This document shows positions 51,485 through 60,469 of a stretch of DNA of 64,000 nucleotides, piece by piece. The notes beneath the pieces were generated by a model. It was not told the origin of the DNA and ran no database searches. It saw only the letters and a program-made list of their open reading frames with translations. A program made the position numbers and the translations under genes. The DNA is from Pseudomonas fluorescens (GTDB taxonomy: Bacteria; Pseudomonadota; Gammaproteobacteria; Pseudomonadales; Pseudomonadaceae). The stretch spans positions 42,833 through 106,832 of the forward strand of contig NZ_CABVHJ010000025.1 in NCBI RefSeq assembly GCF_902497745.1, read 5' to 3'. How positions within the stretch are numbered: the stretch's first letter is position 1; every line of letters begins with the position of its first letter.

Positions 51485-52543
51485 ATGACGCAGATTTCCG
51501 AACGCCTTCTGGTTCAAGCCCACCTCGATGCCAAACAGCCCAAACCGCTGACGGCTGAGGAAGAGGCTTATTACCGTTCCGCTATCGCCGCCGAGCTCAA
51601 GGCTCAGGACGCGGTGCTGGTGGCCCACTTTTATTGCGACCCGGTGATTCAGGCTCTGGCGGAAGAAACCGGTGGCTGTGTCTCTGACTCCCTGGAAATG
51701 GCCCGCTTCGGCAACGCTCACCCGGCCAAAACCGTTGTGGTGGCCGGCGTGAAGTTCATGGGCGAGACCGCGAAGATTCTCAACCCGGAAAAACGCGTGC
51801 TGATGCCAACCCTGGACGCGACCTGCTCGCTGGACCTGGGGTGCCCGGTCGACGAGTTCTCGGCGTTCTGCGATCAGCACCCGGAGCGTACGGTGGTGGT
51901 CTACGCCAACACTTCAGCCGCTGTGAAGGCTCGGGCTGACTGGGTGGTGACATCGAGTTGTGCGCTGGAAATCGTCGAAAGCCTGATGGACAACGGCGAG
52001 ACAATCATCTGGGGGCCGGACAAGCACCTCGGTACCTACATCCAGCGCAAGACCGGCGCCGACATGCTGCTCTGGGACGGTGCCTGCATCGTTCACGAAG
52101 AGTTCAAGTCCAAGCAGCTCGAGGACATGAAAGCGCTGTATCCGGACGCTGCGATTCTGGTGCACCCGGAATCGCCAACGTCGGTGATCGAGCTGGCGGA
52201 TGCCGTCGGTTCCACCAGCCAGTTGATCGCTGCCGCGCAGAGCCTGCCGAACAAGACCCTGATCGTGGCTACCGACCGCGGCATCTTCTACAAGATGCAG
52301 CAGCTGTGCCCGGACAAGGTCTTCATCGAGGCGCCAACCGCCGGTAACGGCGCCGCCTGCCGCAGTTGCGCGCATTGCCCTTGGATGGCCATGAACACCC
52401 TTGAGCGGACGCTGAAGAGCTTGAAGGAAGGCACGAACGAGATCTTTGTCGACCCGGCGTTGATTCCGCAGGCGATTCGGCCGTTGAAGCGCATGCTGGA
52501 TTTCACCCAGGCTGCGCGTATGAAGCTGGCCGGTAACGCCTAA
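51485..52543 (+). CDS. nadA: Quinolinate synthase A
   Basis: NadA condenses iminoaspartate with DHAP to quinolinate in NAD synthesis. The 352-residue [4Fe-4S] enzyme has conserved cysteines in DATCSLDLGC, TSSCALEI and CRSCAHCPWMAMN. ATG at 51485 gives the family start MTQISERLLVQAHLD; a longer frame to 51377 is not conserved. In PAO1 nadA (PA1004) lies beyond the pqs genes; here it follows the tRNA directly. Confidence 0.96.
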   Translation: MTQISERLLVQAHLDAKQPKPLTAEEEAYYRSAIAAELKAQDAVLVAHFYCDPVIQALAEETGGCVSDSLEMARFGNAHPAKTVVVAGVKFMGETAKILNPEKRVLMPTLDATCSLDLGCPVDEFSAFCDQHPERTVVVYANTSAAVKARADWVVTSSCALEIVESLMDNGETIIWGPDKHLGTYIQRKTGADMLLWDGACIVHEEFKSKQLEDMKALYPDAAILVHPESPTSVIELADAVGSTSQLIAAAQSLPNKTLIVATDRGIFYKMQQLCPDKVFIEAPTAGNGAACRSCAHCPWMAMNTLERTLKSLKEGTNEIFVDPALIPQAIRPLKRMLDFTQAARMKLAGNA

Positions 52544-52566
52544 GCTCTAAAGGCATTACACAAAAC

Positions 52567-52658
52567 CTGTGGGAGCGAGCTAGCTCGCGAAAGCGGTGTA
52601 TCAGTCACCAATAGAATCGACTGATACGACGCCTTCGCGAGCAAGCTCGCTCCCACAG
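52567..52658. repeat. REP doublet (REPIN) between nadA and an RDD gene
   Basis: Inverted REP copies, the left one a GAGCTAGCTCGCGA variant. The interior GTATCAGTCA and TGACTGATAC-like ends also pair, so the whole element can form one hairpin. Confidence 0.9.
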
Positions 52659-52678
52659 TAGTTTTTGGTGTCTGGAAG

Positions 52679-53167
52679 TTATTTGGTCTTCTTCGGGATG
52701 CGTACGAGGCGGGTATCCGAATAGATGTCATGCCACGTGCGCTTCTGCTTGTCGTACAGCGACCAGAAGAATCCCAGCCCCACGCACAGCCACGACGCAA
52801 TCGACACCATAAAGCGCAACAGCGCCTGCCACAGGCTGATCGCGGTGCCATTGGCGTTCTGTACGCGAATGCCCCACACCTGCATGCCCAGTGTCTGCCC
52901 GCCATGGGTCCAGAATTTTGCAAAGAACGCGAACAGCACCAACACCAGCACCGTCGAGTAGAGCGGATCACCATCCAGTTGCCCGGCATCGGTCATCACT
53001 CGCAGACGCTCTTCGCCGATGATCGCTGCCTGGATCAACTTGTAAACGAATCCGGTGACGATCAGCAGAGCAGTGCACAGCAGAAAGTCATAGAACATCG
53101 CAGCCAGACGCCGGCCAAGGCCAACGGCAGGAAAATCGCCCTGTGGGGTGAGCAGGTTTTTCGACAT
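52679..53167 (-). CDS. RDD family membrane protein
   Basis: The 162-residue protein has the RDD signature (GRRLAAMFYDFLLCTALLIV), three hydrophobic helices and the GQTLGMQVWGIRV segment. The function of single-domain RDD proteins is not established; some act in ion exchange. It is unrelated to the operon-borne RDD protein at 10466-11191 beyond the domain. ATG at 53167 follows GAGG. It is transcribed alone. Confidence 0.88.
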   Translation of the reverse strand: MSKNLLTPQGDFPAVGLGRRLAAMFYDFLLCTALLIVTGFVYKLIQAAIIGEERLRVMTDAGQLDGDPLYSTVLVLVLFAFFAKFWTHGGQTLGMQVWGIRVQNANGTAISLWQALLRFMVSIASWLCVGLGFFWSLYDKQKRTWHDIYSDTRLVRIPKKTK

Positions 53168-53218
53168 GGCAGCCTCTGGACGCAAAGTGAAGCGCCATTT
53201 TACGGATTCGCGCGCACA

Positions 53219-53252
53219 AAAAAGCCCCTGATATCAATATCAGGGGCTTTTT
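53219..53252. terminator. Terminator after the CspA-family gene
   Basis: AAAAAGCCCCTGATAT-ca-ATATCAGGGGCTTTTT is a perfect 16-bp inverted repeat just past the csp stop on the minus strand. Confidence 0.93.
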
Positions 53253-53263
53253 CGTAACAGAAA

Positions 53264-53476
53264 TCAGGCTTCTGCTTGTACTTCGTCAGCCTGCATGCCT
53301 TTCTGGCCCTGCACAGCAACGAAGGTCACTTTCTGGCCTTCTTTCAGGCTTTTGAAGCCGTTGCCCTGAATGGCGCGGAAATGCACGAACAGATCCGGAC
53401 CGCTTTCTGGAGTGATAAAACCAAAACCTTTCTCGTCGTTAAACCACTTGACGGTACCGCTCTGACGTGTGGACAT
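53264..53476 (-). CDS. CspA-family cold-shock protein
   Basis: The 70-residue protein is a complete cold-shock domain with RNP1 KGFGFITP and RNP2 DLFVHF. It binds single-stranded RNA or DNA and can melt structure in mRNA. AGGAAATAAGAA precedes the ATG. About 400 bp upstream is gene-free, so a long 5' leader, as in many csp genes, is possible. Confidence 0.95.
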   Translation of the reverse strand: MSTRQSGTVKWFNDEKGFGFITPESGPDLFVHFRAIQGNGFKSLKEGQKVTFVAVQGQKGMQADEVQAEA

Positions 53477-53879
53477 TTCTTATTTCCTTTGACGCAAAAA
53501 TTAATGACAGTCTCCTTCTCATGAAAGAGTACTGGGGCTGGTTGCAGGAGAGTAAGAAGACGTCGAACGGGATGTAGCTAACTTGTAGGCTACTGCCCAG
53601 GTCACGATTCCAAGCTGACCCATGCAAACACAGTGGACAAACTCTACGCCAACTACGGGAGAAAAAACAAGCCCCTGCGAAGCCCCGGTTTTATTGAGCT
53701 TGAGCAAGTTAATCCATTCACTAGTGCGGGCTTAGACGATTCGCTTGTTCAATTGTTTTCGAACGTTATAAGCAAAGTTCATATTCGAATCGATTGTTAG
53801 AAAATGCACTTTTTTGTGGCGATTGCGTTACACATTAGTGCACGCATAACGCAATCGCGTTACTTATAGAAACAGTCAA
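53477..53879. promoter_or_regulatory. Upstream region / possible long leader of the csp gene
   Basis: These 403 AT-rich bases contain no supported gene. A 12-bp perfect dyad, GCGATTGCGTTA (53819-53830) with TAACGCAATCGC (53847-53858), lies 20 bp past the gcvT stop. It has no T-run in either direction. A TATAAC (minus strand, near 53765) is a weak -10 candidate that would give a leader of about 280 nt. Confidence 0.45.
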
Positions 53880-55004
53880 TCAACCGCGATAGTAGCGTTG
53901 TGGAACAAATGGCATTTTGCTTACAAGCATTTGCACCTTTTTCCCACGGACGATTGCCCAAACCGGTGTATCGATGGCGACATAGCCGCTGTCGAGGTAA
54001 CCCATTGCCAACGGCCCACCCAGCGTTGGTCCGAAGCCGCCACTGCACACGCTGCCGATGATTTCGCCGGCCTCGTTGACGATTTCTGCGCCTTCACGCA
54101 CGGGTGTGCGCTCCTGCGGCAGCAGGCCGACGCGTTTGCGCGCGACGCCGTTCTGTTGCTGCGCGAAAACGTTCTCCGCGCCCGGGAAACCGCCGGCCCG
54201 TGCGCCATCGGCGCGGCGTGGCTTGGAGATTGCCCACAGCAGGCTAGCTTCGATTGGCGTGGTCTCGGTGTTCATGTCGTGGCCGTACAGGCACAGGCCG
54301 GCTTCCAGGCGCAGCGAGTCGCGAGCACCGAGGCCGATCGCCTGAACTTCCGGTTCGGCGAGCAGGGCACGCGCGAGTTTTTCGGCATCTGCAGCTGGAA
54401 CGGAGATTTCGAAACCGTCTTCACCGGTGTAGCCCGAACGGCTGACAAAGCAATCCAGGCCCAACAACGACACGCGGGCGAACTGCATGAAGGTCATCTT
54501 CGCTACTTCCGGTGCCAGACGCGCCAGTACGGTAACGGCGGCCGGACCTTGCAACGCCAACAGGGCGCGCTCTTCGAACAGCGCCGTAATGGTGCACTGA
54601 TCGCCGATGTGTTTTTGCAGGTGGGCCAGGTCCTGATCCTTACACGCGGCGTTGACCACCAGGAACAATTCGTCATTACCGAGGTTGGCCACCATCAGGT
54701 CATCGAGAATGCCGCCGTTGTCGTTGGTGAACATCGCGTAACGCTGCATGCCCACCGGCAGGTCGATGATGTCTACCGGCACCAGGCTTTCCAGGGCTTT
54801 GGCGGCATTGGCGCCGGTCAGGCGAATCTGGCCCATGTGCGAGACGTCGAACAGCCCGGCGTGTTCACGGGTGTGTTGATGTTCTTTCATTACGCCGAGC
54901 GGGTATTGCACCGGCATGTCGTAGCCGGCGAATGGCACCATGCGGGCGCCGAGTTCGAGGTGCAGAGCGTGCAGCGGGGTTTTCGACAGTTGTTCGGTGG
55001 ACAT
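53880..55004 (-). CDS. gcvT: Glycine cleavage T protein (aminomethyltransferase)
   Basis: GcvT releases ammonia from aminomethyl-lipoyl-GcvH and forms 5,10-methylene-THF. The 374-residue protein has the family start LHALHLELGARMVPFAGYDMP, the LFDVSHMGQ motif, and SRSGYTGEDGFEI with folate-binding residues. It is the last gene of the gcvH-gcvP-sdaA-gcvT set. A repeat-rich spacer separates it from sdaA. Confidence 0.97.
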   Translation of the reverse strand: MSTEQLSKTPLHALHLELGARMVPFAGYDMPVQYPLGVMKEHQHTREHAGLFDVSHMGQIRLTGANAAKALESLVPVDIIDLPVGMQRYAMFTNDNGGILDDLMVANLGNDELFLVVNAACKDQDLAHLQKHIGDQCTITALFEERALLALQGPAAVTVLARLAPEVAKMTFMQFARVSLLGLDCFVSRSGYTGEDGFEISVPAADAEKLARALLAEPEVQAIGLGARDSLRLEAGLCLYGHDMNTETTPIEASLLWAISKPRRADGARAGGFPGAENVFAQQQNGVARKRVGLLPQERTPVREGAEIVNEAGEIIGSVCSGGFGPTLGGPLAMGYLDSGYVAIDTPVWAIVRGKKVQMLVSKMPFVPQRYYRG

Positions 55005-55060
55005 GCGTGGCTCCTTGAAAATTTGAGTTGGGGGGTAAGCGGCAAGATCAAGATCAAAAG

Positions 55061-55164
55061 CCCCTCACCCCAGCCCTCTCCCGGAGGGAGAGGGAGTCAG
55101 GTACGTTTCTCTCCCGGAGGGAGAGGGGGCTAATTACGTTTCTCTCCCTGGGGGAGAGGTGGTC
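55061..55164. repeat. CTCTCCCGGAGGGAGAG repeat cluster
   Basis: Three successive CTCTCCC...GGGAGAG hairpin units lie in about 100 bp between sdaA and gcvT, introduced by CCCCTCACCCCAGCCCTCTC. They belong to the same element family as the copies at 17683 and 62051. Confidence 0.85.
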
Positions 55165-55188
55165 AATTTCGTTTGGCTTGGTTCTTGA

Positions 55189-56565
<1,377 letters not shown>

Positions 56566-56626
56566 GAGTGGTTCTCCGGTTTCTTGTTATAGGAATTGGC
56601 GGTATATCAGGCTGGTTACATCCCCC

Positions 56627-56719
56627 CTGTGGGAGCGAGCTTGCTCGCGAAGGCGGAGTGTCAGTCACCCTCTATGTTGGCTGACCTACCGCATTCGCGA
56701 GCAAGCTCGCTCCCACAGG
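56627..56719. repeat. REP doublet between gcvP and sdaA
   Basis: Inverted GGGAGCGAGCTTGCTCGCGA copies flank an interior with GTGTCAGTCA/TGGCTGACC. Being inside the operon, the element could stabilise upstream mRNA or attenuate readthrough. Confidence 0.9.
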
Positions 56720-56769
56720 GATTCGTGGTGTTCTGGAGAAAGAGGCAGGTATTCCTGCCCCTCATTCCT

Positions 56770-59622
56770 TTAAGCGTAGCTTTCGATCGACGGGCAGGCG
56801 CACACCAGGTTGCGATCACCGAAGACGTTGTCGACGCGACCGACCGGTGGCCAGTATTTGCCTTCGATCAGCGACGCTACCGGGTAAACGGCCTGCTCGC
56901 GGCTGTACGGATGAGTCCACTCGCCAACCAGTTCCGCTGCAGTGTGCGGAGCGTTTTTCAGCGGGTTGTCGTCCTTGTCCAGCGTGCCGTTTTCCACCGC
57001 GCGGATTTCTTCGCGGATGCGGATCATGGCGTCGCAGAAGCGGTCTAGTTCTTCCTTGGATTCGCTTTCGGTCGGCTCGATCATCAGCGTGCCGGCGACC
57101 GGGAACGACATGGTTGGCGCGTGGAAGCCGAAGTCGATCAGGCGCTTGGCGACGTCATCAACGCTGATGCCGCTACTGTCTTTCAGCGGACGCAGATCAA
57201 GGATGCACTCGTGTGCCACCAGACCGTTGCTGCCGGTGTACAGCACTGGGTAGTGCTCTTCGAGACGACGGGAAATGTAGTTGGCATTGAGGATCGCCAA
57301 CTGCGAAGCGCGCTTCAGACCGGCGCCGCCCATCATGCGAATGTACATCCAGGTGATCGGCAGAATGCTCGCGCTGCCGAACGGTGCTGCGCAAACCGCG
57401 CCTTCCTTGCGTTCCATCTGGCCGTGGCCGGGCAGGAACGGGGTCAGGTGCGACTTGACGCCAATCGGGCCAACACCCGGGCCGCCACCGCCGTGCGGGA
57501 TGCAGAAGGTTTTGTGCAGGTTCAGGTGCGAGACGTCGCCGCCGAACTTGCCCGGTGCGCAGAGGCCAACCATCGCGTTCATGTTGGCGCCGTCGATGTA
57601 CACCTGGCCGCCGTTGTCATGAATGATCCCGCAGATTTCGCGGATGCCTTCTTCGAACACGCCGTGGGTCGACGGGTAAGTGATCATGAGCGCGGCGAGG
57701 TGTTCGCGGTGCTCGATGGCTTTGGCACGCAGGTCTTCGATGTCGACGTTGCCGCGCGCATCGCAGGCAGTCACGACCACGCGCATGCCAGCCATGTTGG
57801 CGGTGGCCGGGTTGGTGCCGTGGGCGGACGACGGGATCAGGCAGATGTCGCGACGCTCATCGCCACGGCTCTGGTGATAGGCGCGGATCGCCAAGAGGCC
57901 TGCGTATTCACCTTGCGAACCGGCGTTCGGTTGCAGCGAGATCGCGTCGTAACCAGTGGCGGCACAAAGCATCGCTTCCAGCTCATCGGTCAGTTGCTGG
58001 TAACCGGCGCTCTGTGCGGCTGGGGCGAACGGGTGCAGCGCACCGAATTCAGCCCAGGTCACCGGGATCATTTCGCTGGCAGCGTTGAGTTTCATGGTGC
58101 ACGAGCCCAGCGGGATCATGGTGCGATCCAGTGCCAGATCCTTGTCGGCCAGTTTGCGCAGGTAGCGCATCAGCTCGGTTTCCGAGTGATAACGGTTGAA
58201 CACCGGGTGGCTGAGGATTGGCGACTGGCGTACCAGCGAAGCAGGGATAGTGCTTTGAACCGAAGCGGCGAGGGCGGCGAAGTCCGGCAGGGTCTTGCCG
58301 TCGGCGAACAGGCTCCACAGGGTTTCGATATCTGCCTGGGTGGTGGTTTCGTCAACCGACAATCCCAGACGCTGAGCGTCGATCACGCGCAGGTTGATCT
58401 GCGCAGCGTGCGCCTTGTCGTGCAGCGCGGCGGTTTGCGCGCCGGTGGCCACTGTGAGGGTGTCGAAGAAGTTCGCTTGTTCGACGTTATCGCCCAGCGC
58501 GGTCAGGCCCTTGGCCAGAATCGCGGTCAGGTGATGCACGCGGTTGGCGATCTGCGTCAGGCCTTTCGGGCCATGGTAAACGGCGTACATGCTGGCGATG
58601 TTGGCCAGCAGCACCTGCGCGGTGCAGATGTTCGACGTGGCCTTCTCGCGACGGATGTGTTGTTCGCGGGTCTGCATCGCCAGACGCAGGGCCGGCTTGC
58701 CGAAACGGTCAACCGAAACGCCGACCAGACGGCCCGGCATGTCGCGCTTGAACGCATCTTTGGTGGAGAAGTAAGCCGCGTGCGGGCCACCGAAGCCCAG
58801 CGGCACGCCGAAGCGTTGTGCCGAACCGATGGCGACGTCGGCGCCGAACTCGCCCGGGGCGGTCAACAGCGTCAGGGCGAGCAGGTCAGCGGCCACGGCC
58901 ACCAGTGCGTTGGCGGCGTGGAAGCGTTCGGTCAGTTCGCGGTAGTCGAACACATCACCGTTGCTCGCCGGGTATTGCAGCAGCGCGCCGAAGAACGGCG
59001 TCACGTCAGTCAGTTCACGCTCATCGCCCACGACCACTTCAATGCCCAGCGGCTCGGCACGGGTGCGCAGCACGTCGAGGGTTTGCGGGTGGCTGTGGAT
59101 CGAGGCGAAGAATTGGTGGCTGCCCTTGTTCTTGCTCAGGCGTTTGCAGAAGGTCATGGCTTCGGCAGCAGCGGTGGCTTCGTCGAGCAGGGAGGCGTTG
59201 GCGATCGGTAGGCCGGTGAGGTCGCTGATCATGGTCTGGAAGTTCAGCAGCGCTTCGAGACGACCCTGGGAAATTTCTGGCTGGTACGGGGTGTAAGCGG
59301 TGTACCAGGCCGGGTTTTCCAGCAGGTTACGCAGGATCGGCGACGGCGTGTGGCAGTTGTAGTAGCCCTGGCCGATGTAGGTCTTGAACAGCTGATTCTT
59401 GCCGGCGATGGATTTGATCATCGCCAGTGCATCGGCTTCGCTCAAACCGTCGTCCAGGCCGAGCACGCTGGTGCCCTTGATGCTTTCCGGGATGACGCTG
59501 GCGCTCAGCGCTTCGAGGGAATCGAAGCCGAGGCTGTTGAGCATGGCTTGCTCGTCACCGGCGCGCGGGCCGATGTGACGGGCGATGAATTCGTTGGCGG
59601 TGCCAAGGTTTACTTGAGTCAT
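56770..59622 (-). CDS. gcvP: Glycine dehydrogenase (decarboxylating), P protein
   Basis: GcvP decarboxylates glycine with PLP and passes the aminomethyl group to lipoyl-GcvH. The 950-residue homodimeric-type protein has fused N and C halves. The PLP lysine lies in HLNLHKTFCIPHGGGGPG, and GSCTMKLNAASEM is a second family motif. The start MTQVNLGTANEFIARH follows TGAGGAACACCGAC. It lies 11 bp after gcvH. Confidence 0.98.
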   Translation of the reverse strand: MTQVNLGTANEFIARHIGPRAGDEQAMLNSLGFDSLEALSASVIPESIKGTSVLGLDDGLSEADALAMIKSIAGKNQLFKTYIGQGYYNCHTPSPILRNLLENPAWYTAYTPYQPEISQGRLEALLNFQTMISDLTGLPIANASLLDEATAAAEAMTFCKRLSKNKGSHQFFASIHSHPQTLDVLRTRAEPLGIEVVVGDERELTDVTPFFGALLQYPASNGDVFDYRELTERFHAANALVAVAADLLALTLLTAPGEFGADVAIGSAQRFGVPLGFGGPHAAYFSTKDAFKRDMPGRLVGVSVDRFGKPALRLAMQTREQHIRREKATSNICTAQVLLANIASMYAVYHGPKGLTQIANRVHHLTAILAKGLTALGDNVEQANFFDTLTVATGAQTAALHDKAHAAQINLRVIDAQRLGLSVDETTTQADIETLWSLFADGKTLPDFAALAASVQSTIPASLVRQSPILSHPVFNRYHSETELMRYLRKLADKDLALDRTMIPLGSCTMKLNAASEMIPVTWAEFGALHPFAPAAQSAGYQQLTDELEAMLCAATGYDAISLQPNAGSQGEYAGLLAIRAYHQSRGDERRDICLIPSSAHGTNPATANMAGMRVVVTACDARGNVDIEDLRAKAIEHREHLAALMITYPSTHGVFEEGIREICGIIHDNGGQVYIDGANMNAMVGLCAPGKFGGDVSHLNLHKTFCIPHGGGGPGVGPIGVKSHLTPFLPGHGQMERKEGAVCAAPFGSASILPITWMYIRMMGGAGLKRASQLAILNANYISRRLEEHYPVLYTGSNGLVAHECILDLRPLKDSSGISVDDVAKRLIDFGFHAPTMSFPVAGTLMIEPTESESKEELDRFCDAMIRIREEIRAVENGTLDKDDNPLKNAPHTAAELVGEWTHPYSREQAVYPVASLIEGKYWPPVGRVDNVFGDRNLVCACPSIESYA

Positions 59623-59633
59623 GTCGGTGTTCC

Positions 59634-60017
59634 TCAGGCTTCGGCTTGGGCTTTGATCAGACGGTCGTACGCGTCCTGATCGAGCAGTTTGCCGACAGCG
59701 GCGGCGTCGCTTGGCTGGAAGCGGAAGAACCAGCCTTCGCCCAGCGGATCTTCGTTGACCAGCTCCGGGCTGTCTTCCAGTGCCGGGTTGATCGCCAGTA
59801 CTTCACCGTCCAGAGGCATGTACACGCCGCTGGCGGCTTTTACCGATTCCACGGTGGCGGCTTCGGCGCCTTTTTCGTAAGCCTGCAGCTCAGGCAGTTG
59901 CACGAACACCACGTCGCCCAGGGCGTTCTGCGCGAAAGCGGTGATGCCGACAGTAACGCTGCCGTCAGCTTCGGTGCGCAGCCATTCGTGATCTTCAGTG
60001 AAACGCAACTCGCTCAT
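59634..60017 (-). CDS. gcvH: Glycine cleavage H protein
   Basis: The 127-residue lipoyl carrier has the lipoylation Lys in ATVESVKAASGVYMPLDG. It shuttles aminomethyl between GcvP, GcvT and Lpd. TGAGGAGTTTCC precedes the ATG. It is first in the operon, and its upstream region holds the predicted GcsR/sigma-54 control elements. Confidence 0.98.
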   Translation of the reverse strand: MSELRFTEDHEWLRTEADGSVTVGITAFAQNALGDVVFVQLPELQAYEKGAEAATVESVKAASGVYMPLDGEVLAINPALEDSPELVNEDPLGEGWFFRFQPSDAAAVGKLLDQDAYDRLIKAQAEA

Positions 60018-60100
60018 GGAAACTCCTCAGGGGCCAGACTCGTCTGGTGGACGCGGTGGAATAGTCGGGCGCGAAGGCCCTTATTTATGAGGGATTGATT

Positions 60101-60116
60101 AGCAAGAACGCGGCCA
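60101..60116 (-). promoter_or_regulatory. Candidate sigma-54 (-24/-12) promoter of gcvH
   Basis: On the minus strand TGGCCGCGTTCTTGCT matches TGGC at -24 and TTGCW at -12 of TGGCACR-N4-TTGCW, with exact spacing; the ACR part differs. It lies about 85 nt before the gcvH ATG. Confidence 0.7.
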
Positions 60117-60135
60117 ATGTTGATTTATCTATATA

Positions 60136-60148
60136 AATCAAAAAGTTA
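60136..60148. promoter_or_regulatory. Candidate IHF site
   Basis: AATCAAAAAGTTA fits the WATCAA-N4-TTR consensus exactly. It lies between the sigma-54 element and the activator sites, where DNA bending is expected. An AT-rich dyad (TGATTTAT/ATAAATCA, 60121-60140) overlaps it. Confidence 0.6.
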
Positions 60149-60180
60149 TATGTTTGGATGAGATGGCTTGAATTGGAGTG

Positions 60181-60198
60181 TGTAGCGAAATCGCTACA
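60181..60198. promoter_or_regulatory. GcsR-like operator, promoter-proximal
   Basis: TGTAGCGAAATCGCTACA has perfectly dyadic 7-bp arms and the 7-4-7 layout of the reported P. aeruginosa GcsR site TGTAACG-N4-CGTTCCG. Confidence 0.7.
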
Positions 60199-60261
60199 GG
60201 CTGGAGCGAGGAGAAAAGCTGAACGGGATCAAAGCCTTGCACAGCGGTGATCGGAGGCGCG

Positions 60262-60279
60262 TGTAGCGATATCGTTCCG
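60262..60279. promoter_or_regulatory. GcsR-like operator, middle
   Basis: TGTAGCGATATCGTTCCG differs from TGTAACG-N4-CGTTCCG at one fixed position. Confidence 0.78.
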
Positions 60280-60280
60280 C

Positions 60281-60298
60281 TGTAGCGCTTTCAGTACA
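60281..60298. promoter_or_regulatory. GcsR-like operator, distal
   Basis: TGTAGCGCTTTCAGTACA keeps the left arm; the right arm is degenerate. It starts two bases after the middle site. Confidence 0.6.
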
Positions 60299-60343
60299 GG
60301 TGGAGGTCGTTTTTGAACGGATTTCGAATCCACCCTCTAACCC

Positions 60344-60435
60344 CTGTGGGAGCGAGCCTGCTCGCGAAGAGGGTGTGTCAGTCACCAATGATTCTGCTGA
60401 TATACCGCTTTCGCGAGCAGGCTCGCTCCCACAGT
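60344..60435. repeat. REP doublet (REPIN) downstream of gcsR
   Basis: Two inverted GGGAGCGAGCCTGCTCGCGA copies lie between the gcsR stop and the operators. They may help end gcsR transcripts before the gcv control region. Confidence 0.9.
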
Positions 60436-60469
60436 GGGGGTATTTCCCACAGGAGGATTCGTGGTGGGT

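Noticed and set aside
57121..59211. A 696-codon plus-strand frame across gcvP
   Set aside because: Antisense shadow of GcvP with no recognisable motif.
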